Shown here one piece after another: positions 17,123 through 27,159 of a DNA stretch of 64,000 nt (within the stretch, counting starts at the first letter, position 1; every line of letters starts with the position of its first letter). The stretch is from Natronomicrosphaera sp040876735 (lineage in GTDB: Bacteria; Planctomycetota; Phycisphaerae; Phycisphaerales; Phycisphaeraceae), in the NCBI GenBank assembly GCA_040876735.1, contig JBBDPC010000070.1, forward strand, positions 41,819 through 105,818, written 5' to 3'. The translations under genes and the position numbers were made by a program. The notes under the pieces are model-generated. The model was not told the DNA's origin. It saw nothing but the letters and a program-made list of their open reading frames with translations, and made no database searches.

Positions 17123-20100
17123 TCACGGCTGCGGTGCGTCTTCCGCATCCTCGGCCTCGATCGCCGGCAGGTCTTCCATGGTTCGGCCGAGCAGGACCTG
17201 GTCGATCAGCGCCGGACCGCCTTGGGCGCCGAAGCGCACGGAGCGCAGCGTCACCGGCTGGCCGAACCGTTCCCAGAGGTCGACGCGCACAACGCGCCAC
17301 TGCGGCGATGGCGTCGCGTCAACCTGATGCGCCGTGCCGTCGAGGTTCGCCGGCAGCGGTCCGCTGTGCAGCCACACGGTCTGCGGCGCGCCTTCACCGA
17401 GCAGCCCGAGTTGCACGCCGGTCGTGTCGTCGCCTTGGGCGCGGTAGGCGAACTGGAGGTAGCGGTATTCGCCCGGCCCCGGGTCGGCGGCGATGGGGAA
17501 GTCCCAGGTGGGCACGACAGGCCCAAACCCCGTCGCCTCCCGCGGTGCGATCGGCGAATCGCCCGGCCGAACCTGGAGCGACCGGCCGCCGCTGTGAGCG
17601 TCGTCGAAGTGAAACGCCCACCGTTGGCCGTGACCGGTGAGAACGTCCTGGAAGGCAGCGCCCTCATCCATAAGCACCGCGACCGGCCGCTTCGCCGCCA
17701 GGTCAGGATGCGCCGGACCGGTCGTCTCGCCATGGAAGACGATCTCGCCCAGCCGCAGGTTGCCCTGGATCGCCCACGGCAGACGGATGCGCCACTTCGA
17801 TGCCTCGACCGGCTCGGGCAGGCGATGGGTGTGCGCCACCGCATCCGAAAGCAACTCCATCGCCACATGCCAGCGCTCGGTGTCGGAATGCTGATATTCC
17901 AGCGTCGCATCGCGCAGCCATGCCTCCGGGTGGTCCGGATCCTCAAAGAAGGTCACCGCCTCGACGCGCATGCGCGTGCGGAACGATTCGATCGTCACGA
18001 AAAATGGATCGTCCGCCGCGGCGGCATGGTTGACCTTGTCCCACGCGAGCCAGGGCTCCCGGGGCGCGGTGGTGTCGCCATCATGCAGCAGCCGGGGGTC
18101 GAGCATCAGCCTTGCCGCGCCGCCCCAGGTGGTGCCGGGCACGAGCCCGATGACGGCATTGACCTCCGCGAGCAGGTTCGCCTCGGCGGTGCGCGGCTGT
18201 GGCTCGGCGTTGGTCCAGCTTGCCACGCGGGTGGTGGGCACCTGCTGCTGGCTGGCGACCGGACCGGTCAGCCCGTCGGGTTCCGGCTCCAGGCGTGTGC
18301 GCCAGACCGTTTCGTACCGGCTGTCCAACCGGCGAAGCTCGCCCATCCACGTGCCCACCAGCAGGTCGCCGTCGTCCAGCCAGGCGCCGGTGGGCAGCGC
18401 GGTGTAGTCATGCTCGTAAAGCGTTCGGCCGTCACGGTCGAGCACGTACAGGCTGCCCAGGTCACTGCCGACGACCAAACGCTGGCCATCGGGCGAGAAA
18501 CTCGGGCTCCGCAGCGCATCGTCCCCTGAGAAGATCCACTGAAGGCCCTGCTCGAAGTTGTACAGCTTGAGCAGGTTGCCCGTGACAACCGCGAGTTGGG
18601 AGCCGTCGCGGGCGAGGGCGACCTCGCTGGCGTCGGTGGGGAAATCAGCGATGAGTTGACCGTCGCGAAAGCCGAACACCCGGCCGCCGGTCTCGGTGTC
18701 AGCGAGCACCGCCACGGTGCCGGCGTCGTCGCTGACGGCCATGGTGCGCGCCGCACCGCTGCTGGCCAGCGTGTGCGACCAGCGCGGCTCACCCGTGGCG
18801 GCGTCATAGGCGGTGGCCTCCAGGCCCTCCACCACCAGCAGCGTCTGCGTGCCCACCGCCGCGATCACGCCGATGTGACGCTCCTGCTTCCACCAGTCCT
18901 GCTGCCATCGCAGCGTGCCGTCGCGGTCCCAGACCGCCAGCCCCAGGTCGCCGGCCGTGGCGACCCAGCGTCCGTCGGCAGGCATGGCGAAATGGTTGAT
19001 CGGCAGGTACTTCTCGTCGGGTGTGGCGAGGAACCGCTGCGGCAGCCGGTTGGGCAGGCCGTAGAGCGCCACGCGCCGCTCGAGTTCCCCGCGGCCGTCG
19101 AGCAGGTAAAGGTGATAGCCCTCGGCCGAGTTGAGGTCGTAACCCTGCACGGCGACGCCGCCGACGATGGCCCGCGGGTCGAAGCTGAAGTAGTGGCCGA
19201 CGCGCTGCCGCCAGCGGGGCTGCCCGGTTTCAAGGTCCACTGCCTGAAGGTTGTGGTCCCAGTTCATCACGCTGGCGACGGCCGTGCCGTTGTCGGCGAT
19301 CACAAGGCGGCGGATGTGCGGGCCGAAGCGGTCGGCCGCCGGCGTCGCGTCGGCCGGCGCGGCGCCGGTGGCCTCGGCCGTCGCGGGCGCGGCGGTGCGC
19401 GACGCCCCCTCGGCCGCGAGCGACACCGGAAGTTCCGCCGGCGTCACCGCCACGCTCAACCGCGCCTGCCGGCCGCTCAACAACTCGGTCGCCTCCAGCG
19501 TCTGCGCGCCCGCCGGCGCGTTGATCGGCGCGGTCACCACGCCCCCGGCCCCCTGCTCGTCCGCGGCCAGGTGCCGCTCGACAAGCACCTCCCCATCCGC
19601 CCCGAGCAACCGCAACCGCACCGGAATGCTCGCCTCGATCGGCTCGCCACGGCTGTCGTGCACCTGCACCGACCACGTCAACGCCTGACCGGCCGTCGCC
19701 TCCGCCGGCCCGCGCAGCGCCACGTGGTCGATCGCCGCGGGCAAGATCGCGAACAGCCGCGCCGGCAGGTCACGCAGGTCCGCACGCACCACGTCGCCCG
19801 CTTCAACGTCCACCTGCCGCATCGCAAACGTGTCGTACACCGCCGCGCCCGGCGCCAGATCGCGCAGCCCCACCGCCGGCCGCATCGGCACCCGCGCCGT
19901 CACAAACAGGTCCACCCGCCACATCTGCCCCGGCGAAAGGTCGGGCGTCGCATAATTGACCACGAACAGGTACCGGCCCCGCCCGGCGACACGCTCGGAA
20001 ACGAACACCGCCTCATCATCCACCGCCGCCACCGGAGGCGCCGTCTCGCCCAGCGCCTCGCGCAGCGCTGGCATATGCGCCCGGGCATAGGCAGGGAAGC

Positions 20101-23100
20101 GCACGTACGCCGAATCGTCCCCTGCCGGGTTCGGGTCGGTCACGATGTGATCGAAGCTCGTGTTCAGCGGACGGTACTGCGCCACCAGGCTCTCGCGGCA
20201 GGTGCCATCGTAAAACACCGGGACGCCGGCGTCGCGGGCGTTCTCGAGCGCTGCGGTCAATGGATCGTCCATCTCCACGCGCTGATTCACCAGCAGCACC
20301 GCGCGGTAGTTCGCCAGCGTGTCCGGCTCGAGGTCTTCGCTGAAGACGATGCTCGCCGGGCGATGGGCGAACAGGCAGGCGATGTACGCCTCGAACAGGT
20401 GGGAAAAGTGCACGCCCATGACGTGGTTGGTCGGGCTCCAGCGGTCGAGGTCGAACATCCGGCTGGAGGCGACGATGGCCACCGAGTCCTGCGTTTCCAG
20501 CGTGTTCAGCCACGGGCCGTACTGGCTCAGCAGATCGTTCAGCGCGCGGTAGATCGAGACGGTGCCGTGGTAGGCGGTGCGCGTGTCTTCCCGGCGGGCC
20601 CCCCAGTTGGGCAGGTTGCCGGAGAAGCCCACGCCGTCGGCGCCGCGCATGACCATGCTCATCAACGTGGGCACGACCTGTCCGCCCGTGCCGTCATCGT
20701 TCCAGACTTCAGGGTGTCCCCACGCCGCCTTGCCCGGGCGTTTATAGAAGTCCACGCTGTGGGGGGAGACGAACGGCACCGCCATCTGCTCCCACTGCAC
20801 GTGCAGGTCCACCTCGTCCACGTTCTGGAAGACGGTGGGCGGGTAGGCTTCGAGTTTGCGGTAGGGGCCGGAATTGGCGGTGACCAGGTCGTCGGAGCCG
20901 ACGGCCTCCAGCGTGCGATTGAACAGTGCCTGCGCATCGACCGCCAAGGCGTAGCGGCGGTCGGCGATCTCGCCCAGGATCGGGTCCCAGGTGCCGGTGT
21001 TCCGGGCGCGGTCGAGCGCGTCTTCGTAGGTCGCCCTTTCCTCGTCGGTGCGGAGCACGACATTGGCGTTGTAATGCCACCAGTTCGCCGACCAGACCCA
21101 GCCGCGGAAGGCAGGGTAGCGGTCCAGCTCGCGCGTCACCTGCTCGATGGCGGCGGTGATCTGCTCAGTTTCGCGCCCATCGTAGCCGCTGCCCAACGGC
21201 AAGCCCGCATCCATGTACAGCGGGATCGCCATCTGGTGCACACCCCGGCTGGAATAGCCACCCATGATCTGCTTCAACGGCGAATCGATCGCCAGCTTGA
21301 GCGGGTTCGTCCCCACCGCGTCCCGCTCCAGCGTCGCGGACAGCTCGGGCAACGTGCTCTGGGGCGAATGGCTCCAGCCCAGCGCCGGCGTCTGGAGGTG
21401 ACTGCCGAGGCGGTCCACAGTCAGGTTCACACCCAGCCGGCCTGTCCGATCCAGGTGGTGCGCCACCACGTCCGGTGCGGACCAGCGGTCGACGTGCGTC
21501 GGGTACGTGGGGCCGTAGTCGCCGAACTGCACACGGAAGAACGGCGTACCCGCCTCGAAGCCAGGCCCGATCTCGATCGGCTGCGCGATGCTGGTCAACC
21601 CCTCGGCCTCGGCGACCAGTTCGTACCGGCCCGGCTGCAGCACGGCGGTGAGATGGGCCGGCAACTCGAATGTCAGCTCCTCCGCGTCTTGCGGAATGGC
21701 CTGACGTGCCTCACTCAGAACGCGGTCGCCCTCGACCAGCCGCACGGTCATCGCCGCCGGCGCTTCGCCGCGCACCGCGACGGTGAATGGCGCCGGCTCG
21801 CCCTGCGCAAAGTGCATCCGCCCGCCGGGCATCAGAACCGTGGCGCTGCCGACCGCCCCGGCGGCGCGCACCTCCACGGCGTCGCGCACGAGATACTCGG
21901 TGGCCTCGCCCCGCTGCCACGGCTGGACCTCCGGGCTCACCTTCACCTGGTAGACCCCGCCCAGCCCCTCCGGAACACGCACGTGTCCATCGACGACTTC
22001 CAGCTCACGATAGTCGAGGCTGTTAAACGGCCGCAGCCAGACACGCCACCGCGGCGACACCGCCCGCCGGCCGGGGGTGAACCGGATGTCAAACGGCACG
22101 CGCTCGCCCGCCGTCCACACCCGATCCGGATACGTCACCACCAGCCGTTCGTGATCGATGGCGATGACCTTTTCCAGCTCGCCGCTGCGCAGGTTGTAAC
22201 GCTGGAACAGTTCGGTCGGATGCTTGCGCCGCAGCAGGATCGCGCCGTCGCCCACCGCCATGTCGCTGATCGCGCCGCCGCCCTGCTCGGGCTTGAGTTC
22301 GCCCATGGCCAGTTGGATCGGCTCCATCGCCTGCCCGGCCGCATCGTAACGGTGGACCACATCGTCATGCCCCGCGAGGACGTGGAGGACGCCTTCGTCA
22401 TCGACATCGAACGCACCGCTCAGCCCGTCGTGGGTGTTGCCCTGCACCGGGACCTCAATCTCCCACCGGACTTCGCCGTCGAAGCCGATGCAGCGGATGC
22501 TCATGCCCCGCTCCGCGACCACGTAGAACGCCTTCTGCGTTTCGCTGACATCAAACTCGCGGATGTTGGCTTGCGACGGGGGCAGGTCGGGATTGGGCAG
22601 TTGCGCCGGCGGGATGCTGTAGGCTGCGACGATCTTGCCTGCCGCGTCGAAGCGGACGATGCGGTTGCGGTGCTGGTCGGCGGCATAGAAGTCACCGCTG
22701 GCGCCGCTGGCGACATAGGCCGGCGCGTTCCAGCCCAGTTGGTCGCTTCCGAGGAAGTCGCCGACCGCGGTGAGCGGTTCGAGGTCCTGGCCGTAGAGCT
22801 GCACCCGCCGGATCAGATGGGCATGGTTGACAGCGATCACGCCATCGGCGTTGGCCGTGGCGTTGCCCGCGGCATGCGGCGCGGTGATGCCGGTCTTGTT
22901 TTCGCCAGTCGGTGTGATGCGCAGGATGAAGCTCTGGTCGCCCGGATTGCAGAAGTAGAGCATGCCGTCATGGCCGAGGTTCATCCGCGCCAGCACGATG
23001 CGGAAGCGCGGATGCTCGCGCGAGATCACCCGCTCCAGCGTCACCGCCTCCGCCGGCCGCCACGACAACAGAACCAGCAGTGACAGCAGGCACATCGTCA

Positions 23101-23116
23101 ATACACGTCTCATCAT
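17123..23116 (-). CDS. Giant secreted multidomain protein 2 (two propellers, TIM barrel, C-terminal sandwiches)
   Basis: 1997-residue exported protein. Signal peptide 1-24 (MMRRVLTMCLLSLLVLLSWR, cleavage near AEA). Residues about 28-330 are an NHL-like propeller (for example YAADQHRNRIVRFDAAG). Ig-like domains fill about 335-560. A putative TIM barrel (about 570-950) carries FRGWVWSANWWHYNANV. A GATase/flavodoxin-like region spans about 950-1120 (FSEDLEPDTLANYRAVLLVN). After another Ig domain and an Ala/Pro/Thr linker (about 1255-1280) comes a PQQ-like propeller (about 1280-1600). Two jelly-roll/discoidin-like segments end it (about 1620-1800 and 1810-1990). It lacks the GGGHQLDL and DEP motifs of the other two giants, so it is only partly related. 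It is last in the minus-strand module led by the FadR-type regulator. A glycan-processing role is inferred from architecture and neighbours. Confidence 0.72.
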   Translation of the reverse strand: MMRRVLTMCLLSLLVLLSWRPAEAVTLERVISREHPRFRIVLARMNLGHDGMLYFCNPGDQSFILRITPTGENKTGITAPHAAGNATANADGVIAVNHAHLIRRVQLYGQDLEPLTAVGDFLGSDQLGWNAPAYVASGASGDFYAADQHRNRIVRFDAAGKIVAAYSIPPAQLPNPDLPPSQANIREFDVSETQKAFYVVAERGMSIRCIGFDGEVRWEIEVPVQGNTHDGLSGAFDVDDEGVLHVLAGHDDVVHRYDAAGQAMEPIQLAMGELKPEQGGGAISDMAVGDGAILLRRKHPTELFQRYNLRSGELEKVIAIDHERLVVTYPDRVWTAGERVPFDIRFTPGRRAVSPRWRVWLRPFNSLDYRELEVVDGHVRVPEGLGGVYQVKVSPEVQPWQRGEATEYLVRDAVEVRAAGAVGSATVLMPGGRMHFAQGEPAPFTVAVRGEAPAAMTVRLVEGDRVLSEARQAIPQDAEELTFELPAHLTAVLQPGRYELVAEAEGLTSIAQPIEIGPGFEAGTPFFRVQFGDYGPTYPTHVDRWSAPDVVAHHLDRTGRLGVNLTVDRLGSHLQTPALGWSHSPQSTLPELSATLERDAVGTNPLKLAIDSPLKQIMGGYSSRGVHQMAIPLYMDAGLPLGSGYDGRETEQITAAIEQVTRELDRYPAFRGWVWSANWWHYNANVVLRTDEERATYEDALDRARNTGTWDPILGEIADRRYALAVDAQALFNRTLEAVGSDDLVTANSGPYRKLEAYPPTVFQNVDEVDLHVQWEQMAVPFVSPHSVDFYKRPGKAAWGHPEVWNDDGTGGQVVPTLMSMVMRGADGVGFSGNLPNWGARREDTRTAYHGTVSIYRALNDLLSQYGPWLNTLETQDSVAIVASSRMFDLDRWSPTNHVMGVHFSHLFEAYIACLFAHRPASIVFSEDLEPDTLANYRAVLLVNQRVEMDDPLTAALENARDAGVPVFYDGTCRESLVAQYRPLNTSFDHIVTDPNPAGDDSAYVRFPAYARAHMPALREALGETAPPVAAVDDEAVFVSERVAGRGRYLFVVNYATPDLSPGQMWRVDLFVTARVPMRPAVGLRDLAPGAAVYDTFAMRQVDVEAGDVVRADLRDLPARLFAILPAAIDHVALRGPAEATAGQALTWSVQVHDSRGEPIEASIPVRLRLLGADGEVLVERHLAADEQGAGGVVTAPINAPAGAQTLEATELLSGRQARLSVAVTPAELPVSLAAEGASRTAAPATAEATGAAPADATPAADRFGPHIRRLVIADNGTAVASVMNWDHNLQAVDLETGQPRWRQRVGHYFSFDPRAIVGGVAVQGYDLNSAEGYHLYLLDGRGELERRVALYGLPNRLPQRFLATPDEKYLPINHFAMPADGRWVATAGDLGLAVWDRDGTLRWQQDWWKQERHIGVIAAVGTQTLLVVEGLEATAYDAATGEPRWSHTLASSGAARTMAVSDDAGTVAVLADTETGGRVFGFRDGQLIADFPTDASEVALARDGSQLAVVTGNLLKLYNFEQGLQWIFSGDDALRSPSFSPDGQRLVVGSDLGSLYVLDRDGRTLYEHDYTALPTGAWLDDGDLLVGTWMGELRRLDSRYETVWRTRLEPEPDGLTGPVASQQQVPTTRVASWTNAEPQPRTAEANLLAEVNAVIGLVPGTTWGGAARLMLDPRLLHDGDTTAPREPWLAWDKVNHAAAADDPFFVTIESFRTRMRVEAVTFFEDPDHPEAWLRDATLEYQHSDTERWHVAMELLSDAVAHTHRLPEPVEASKWRIRLPWAIQGNLRLGEIVFHGETTGPAHPDLAAKRPVAVLMDEGAAFQDVLTGHGQRWAFHFDDAHSGGRSLQVRPGDSPIAPREATGFGPVVPTWDFPIAADPGPGEYRYLQFAYRAQGDDTTGVQLGLLGEGAPQTVWLHSGPLPANLDGTAHQVDATPSPQWRVVRVDLWERFGQPVTLRSVRFGAQGGPALIDQVLLGRTMEDLPAIEAEDAEDAPQP

Positions 23117-23235
23117 CGTCCGACCTTCCAGGTTCAGGTTCGTTCAGCCGCCGCTGCTGGCGACGATCGTGCGGGCGACCGGCGCACGCCGCGCCGGTCC
23201 CGGGACATATATCGCATTCTCAACGGAGTTCGGTC

Positions 23236-25404
23236 TCAAGGATGGCGGCGCATCATCAGCCCGGCGCCGCCGAGCATCAGCAGGCTTGCGGTCGCCGGCT
23301 CGGGGATGGCGAAGTTCGCGTCATACTTGAACAGGTCGCCCGTCCCGCCGGGCAACGTCAGGTTCAGCGTGTGGTCGGTCAACACCAGTTCCTCGACCTC
23401 GCCGGTTTCACGGTTCATCCGCCAGAGGCTTTCCACCGAGTCGTCGAACGTCAGCGTGAACGCCAGTTCCGCCTCCGCGGCGTCCAGTTCCGCGCCTTGA
23501 AGCATGTTGACGAGCATGAAATAGAGCCCGCCGTCGTCATCGGTGAAGAACCCGATCAGCCCGTCGCGGCCGGCCCCTTCACCGACGACGGCAATGCTTT
23601 CCAGGTGCGGATCGTCGCCGGCGTCGGCGCTCCAGTTCACCAGGCCGGTGGGCGCGGTGTGACTGACGTCGCCGGTCTGTCCCGGTACGAAGCGCAGGTC
23701 GGTGCTTTCGAGCATCCGCATCGTCTGCCCGAGGGTTTCTACTTCCGGATTGATCTCCCCGGCCCGCGTGTGCATGGCGTTGGGTGTGCCGTCAGGGTTC
23801 AGCATGCCGCCCAGGCTTCCACCCGCGGAGGAGTCGTACAGGAAATAGGCGAACCCCTGACTGCCCGCCGCCAAGTGCGTGAACATCTGGAAACGCAGCT
23901 CCGACGCCGACGTCTCGCGGAACACGCTCCCGTCCGTGAACGTCTGCACCCAGGCGAACCAGGGCACGTCGTATTCATGCGCCTTGCTCCGCACGATGGT
24001 CAGGTTGTCGAAGTAGTCGTTCAGATCCGTCCCGTAGCTGCGGAACGGGTAATGGTCGTACATCAGCATGTCCGGCTCGACGATGGTCATGATGTCGTCG
24101 AGGTACTGCTCGTAGGTGTAGCCGGGGTTGCTGTCGTCGCCCCACAACTGCTCGGCGCTGGCGTGGTTGGGATAAGCATTGACGTAGACCGGCCGGTCCG
24201 AGTCGATCGAGCGGATGTAGTCCGCCATCGGCTTGACGATCTCGTTCATGCTCTGATGAGAAGGTTCGTCGCGCACAAAGTAGGCGGCCAGGTCCGGCGC
24301 ATGCGAGGCGATGTGAATGTCGGTGCGCCCCTTGTCGTCGAGCGTCGGATAAGAGCGGATGTTCTGCCCCATCCAGTGCGGAATGATGCCGTCGTCCGCC
24401 GCGCGATGGAACGTGTTGTCATTGGCCAGCACGGTGTTGAGCCCCGCCTCCTGGTAGAGCGTGGGATCCGTCTCGGCCGTGAAGGCGTAGGCGTTGAGCA
24501 TGAACGGTTGCGTGCGCAGCCACGCCCGGCCGAGGTTGTCCGGCCGCGGGCCCGGGTCCGGCGCTGCCGACAGCGACGTGCTCCACGCCAGTTCGTCGTT
24601 GCCGCTGCCCGCTCCCGCCGCCAGGGCCGTGTCGGAGATGCGCAGGTCGTCGATCTGGAACAGGCCGGGCGTGGGGTCGTTGGGCGCTGCGCCGTTGAGC
24701 GCGCCGATCCGCAGCGTCGACGCGTACGGGTCGAAGCCCGTGAATCCGTTTCCCGCCGCGATGCCCGTGCCGTTCTGGTAAAGCCGGGCCTGCCCGGCAT
24801 TGTCGACGGTGACCGCCAAGTGCATCCACTGTCCGCTCAGCACGTCGTCGGCCTGGAGCGTGTGCGTCGTGCCGCCGGCATCGGTGGCGGCGAAGTAGAG
24901 CGTCTCGGCGAACTGGTAGAGCCGCCAACTGTTCGGGCCCGCCGACTGGGCGAGGATGTTGCGCTCCTGGTGATCGGTCGTTCCCGGGCGATACCAGAAC
25001 TCCACGCTCAACTCGTCCTGCCGGCCGATCGAGTAAAGGTCGGTCTCGGGTGTTTCCATCGCCTGCGCGTTTTGAAGCACGAGCGTCATCGAACCCGCCG
25101 GGGCCACCGTGGCAACGTCGCTGCTCAGCCATACTTCGCCGGCGGCATGTTCACGCGTGATGTGCAGCGCGGCGTCGCTGGCGTCGAAGACCCGTTCGCC
25201 ATCGTCGGCATCGCGCAGGTCGGCCATCGTGTCGAAGGTGAAGCGGGCGACCTCCTCGGCTTGCACCGCAGGCGTCAGCGCCACCGCGAGCATTGCCGCT
25301 GACATGGCGCTTCGCCACAGGCTCACAATTCGCCCGCCGCCTCTGCTGTCCGACGCGCCGATCTGCATCGTGCCCGCCATGAACCGGTCCGCCTGGTCGA
25401 TCAT
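23236..25404 (-). CDS. LamG/TIM-barrel PEP-CTERM surface protein, copy 1
   Basis: 722-residue exported protein. After a long N-region and a signal peptide (about 30-49, cleavage near VQA) comes a LamG/concanavalin-like sandwich (about 52-260, with ELSVEFWYRPG and MHLAVTVDNAGQARLYQNG). The putative glycosidase barrel (about 295-650) carries NTVLANDNTFHRA, RDEPS (about 378, Glu candidate acid/base) and MYDHYPFR. The C-terminus is a PEP-CTERM sorting signal (PEPATASLLMLGG then MMRRHP) expected to be processed by an exosortase. A paralogue lies at 43588-45768, with near-identical stretches at DNA level around 24320-24390 and 44685-44755. It lies downstream of two pseudopilin genes and upstream of giant gene 2. 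The start at 25404 is uncertain because the ribosome site is weak. Confidence 0.82.
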   Translation of the reverse strand: MIDQADRFMAGTMQIGASDSRGGGRIVSLWRSAMSAAMLAVALTPAVQAEEVARFTFDTMADLRDADDGERVFDASDAALHITREHAAGEVWLSSDVATVAPAGSMTLVLQNAQAMETPETDLYSIGRQDELSVEFWYRPGTTDHQERNILAQSAGPNSWRLYQFAETLYFAATDAGGTTHTLQADDVLSGQWMHLAVTVDNAGQARLYQNGTGIAAGNGFTGFDPYASTLRIGALNGAAPNDPTPGLFQIDDLRISDTALAAGAGSGNDELAWSTSLSAAPDPGPRPDNLGRAWLRTQPFMLNAYAFTAETDPTLYQEAGLNTVLANDNTFHRAADDGIIPHWMGQNIRSYPTLDDKGRTDIHIASHAPDLAAYFVRDEPSHQSMNEIVKPMADYIRSIDSDRPVYVNAYPNHASAEQLWGDDSNPGYTYEQYLDDIMTIVEPDMLMYDHYPFRSYGTDLNDYFDNLTIVRSKAHEYDVPWFAWVQTFTDGSVFRETSASELRFQMFTHLAAGSQGFAYFLYDSSAGGSLGGMLNPDGTPNAMHTRAGEINPEVETLGQTMRMLESTDLRFVPGQTGDVSHTAPTGLVNWSADAGDDPHLESIAVVGEGAGRDGLIGFFTDDDGGLYFMLVNMLQGAELDAAEAELAFTLTFDDSVESLWRMNRETGEVEELVLTDHTLNLTLPGGTGDLFKYDANFAIPEPATASLLMLGGAGLMMRRHP

Positions 25405-25425
25405 GTGGATGCCCCGTGGTGGTGA

Positions 25426-26205
25426 TTACTGGCTGTCCGCGTCGGTGAAAAAGTGCGCGTCGGCCAAACGGCCGATGTAGGTTGCGCTCGAGTCGCCGTG
25501 GTCGGACGGATGGATGTAGAACGCCTGCTCCGGGTCCGACCGCCAACCGGCATGCCCATCGCGGTAGAGGTAGTTGTAGCCTGCCATCGCGTGCGCCTGG
25601 ACATCAAGCCCGGGCTGGTGCTCGTTGCTGGCCCAGCAGGCGAGGATGACGAAGCCACCGCCGTAGCGGCTCAGGTCCAGCCGACGCTGGGCGTCCCGGT
25701 AGCTGGTCGGGTCGGCCCCGGCCTCGGGATAGGGCACGGGACGGTACATGTACGCCCCCGGCGGCCCGTTGCCGTCCGTGTCGGCCAACCAGTCTGCATA
25801 GTCGCCGAAGACCTCTTCCGCCGTTCGGCCGCCGATGGTCCAGGTCGGATCGAAGAAGGCGGCGGGGCCGTCGAGATATTTGATCAGCGCGCCCGTGCCG
25901 TAGCGCCCGGCGGGCCTGGCGCCGCCGCCGACCCAGGCCGTGGGCGAGAACAGGCCGGCCCCCCAGTTGGTGAAGCCCGGGTTCACGCCCGCCCCATACC
26001 CGCCCGGGATGCGGTCCTTGTGGTCCGCGGCGTAACTGGCCAGGCCGATGCCGATCTGCCGTTCGTTGCTGGCACATTGAATGCGACTTGCAACCTCGCG
26101 CGCCTGGCTCAGGGCCGGCAGCAGCAGTGCGATCAGTAATGCAATGATCGATATAACCACAAGTAACTCAATCAGGGTAAAACCGTGGGGGTGTCGAGCA
26201 GGCAT
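25426..26205 (-). CDS. Prepilin-type N-terminal methylation protein (pseudopilin), copy 1
   Basis: 259-residue pseudopilin. A short leader MPARHPHG ends at the prepilin-peptidase site and is followed by FTLIELLVVISIIALLIAL, with the conserved Glu at +5 and the hydrophobic assembly helix. SQAREVASRIQCASNERQIG and a globular domain ending NYLYRDGHAGWRSDPE follow, the usual pattern in Planctomycetota pseudopilins. The ATG at 26205 has AGGA upstream; an in-frame TTG at 26253 overlaps the previous gene but lacks support. It stands 21 bp upstream of the LamG/barrel gene. Its paralogue at 45789-46635 is frameshifted. Role in type II secretion-like export of the neighbouring surface proteins is inferred. 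Confidence 0.85.
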   Translation of the reverse strand: MPARHPHGFTLIELLVVISIIALLIALLLPALSQAREVASRIQCASNERQIGIGLASYAADHKDRIPGGYGAGVNPGFTNWGAGLFSPTAWVGGGARPAGRYGTGALIKYLDGPAAFFDPTWTIGGRTAEEVFGDYADWLADTDGNGPPGAYMYRPVPYPEAGADPTSYRDAQRRLDLSRYGGGFVILACWASNEHQPGLDVQAHAMAGYNYLYRDGHAGWRSDPEQAFYIHPSDHGDSSATYIGRLADAHFFTDADSQ

Positions 26206-26245
26206 GGACGTGATCCTTTCATCGCATGCCCCGGGAAGACGGTGA

Positions 26246-27004
26246 TCACTCAAAATCCCACATGTTGCCCGGCTCGCTGAGGAACCACCACCCGCTGGGG
26301 CCGACCGTGTCGCGGTAGTCGAGGGTGACCACGCGAAGATCGGCCATCAGGAAATTGGTGAGGGCGTTGGGGTGCCGTGCATGCAGGGCGGGTGCCATGT
26401 TGATGTAATCAGGTTCGTTGAAGGCGAAACCCAACCCCCACCCTCTGCCGACCATGTGGGAAGCGTAGTCGGTACCACCGGCCAATTCGTGTCGATCGCC
26501 GATGACAATGGTGGCCGCGGGCTGTTCCATCTCCGCCGGATCAATCTCGCGGGAGTAAGCCCCATTGACGCCGGAGGTCTCCACGCCGTCCTCGTCCCTC
26601 AGAAAGTTCTGGTTAAGCCCATAGCCGCGGTAGTACCTGTCAGCCGGGGCCCAATCCTGATCCTGATCGGGGCAGGCGAAAATCGTTGGCGCCATATCCA
26701 CGGTGTCAATCAGAATCTCGTCCCATGTATAAGCCTGCGTGTCATCCCAGTTGAATGGCGAGTGGCCGGGCGGAAAGCGATCGTGATTGTCATTGCGGTG
26801 AACCATCATCGCCAGGCCGATCTGCCGTTGATTGCTCATGCAGACGGTGTTCCGCGCCGCCCGGCGCGCCCCCTGGAGGGCTGGCAGCAGGATGCTGACC
26901 AGCATGGCGATAATCGAGATCACCACGAGCAACTCGATCAGCGTGAACGCTTGCCGGCCGCGCGACGCCGTCGATGTAACCCTGGATCGAGGTGTGCGGA
27001 TCAT
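26246..27004 (-). CDS. Prepilin-type N-terminal methylation protein (pseudopilin)
   Basis: 252-residue pseudopilin with a 17-19-residue basic leader (MIRTPRSRVTSTASRGRQA) before FTLIELLVVISIIAMLVSI, containing the +5 Glu. A long amphipathic helix (LQGARRAARNTVCMSNQRQI) and a globular C-terminal domain with a VIGDRHELAGG segment follow. It is the second of two pseudopilins in module 1; the duplicated module at 43588-48627 has no counterpart. Forty bp separate it from the next pseudopilin. A terminator-like hairpin (27160-27194) lies upstream, between it and the PEP-CTERM gene, so this gene may be expressed at a lower level or from its own promoter. Confidence 0.85.
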   Translation of the reverse strand: MIRTPRSRVTSTASRGRQAFTLIELLVVISIIAMLVSILLPALQGARRAARNTVCMSNQRQIGLAMMVHRNDNHDRFPPGHSPFNWDDTQAYTWDEILIDTVDMAPTIFACPDQDQDWAPADRYYRGYGLNQNFLRDEDGVETSGVNGAYSREIDPAEMEQPAATIVIGDRHELAGGTDYASHMVGRGWGLGFAFNEPDYINMAPALHARHPNALTNFLMADLRVVTLDYRDTVGPSGWWFLSEPGNMWDFE

Positions 27005-27058
27005 GGTGCTGTTTGCCTTTTTGTGCGAAAGGAAACCGGAACCTCAAGGCTGACTTCA

Positions 27059-27091
27059 CGGCCACACGCTGAAAGGACGTGCGTGTGGCCG
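27059..27091. other. Hairpin in the leader of the pseudopilin gene
   Basis: Inverted repeat CGGCCACACGC / GCGTGTGGCCG (11 bp, 11-nt loop) upstream of the pseudopilin start at 27004. No T-run follows, so it may be a leader structure rather than a terminator. Confidence 0.45.
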
Positions 27092-27159
27092 TACCCTGCC
27101 AGGCTTCGCCGCCTCCGCTTCCGGGGACGTGGAAGGGAAGGCGGATCGAAGCCTGCATC

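Noticed and set aside
18596..23083. Open frame of 1495 codons on the plus strand
   Set aside because: It lies entirely opposite giant gene 2, has Arg/His/Pro-rich composition with no domain pattern or ribosome site, and is the expected antisense artefact of third-position GC in a high-GC gene.
26206..26253. Upstream TTG start for pseudopilin copy 1 overlapping the previous gene
   Set aside because: It would give a 24-residue leader instead of the usual short basic leader and has no ribosome site.
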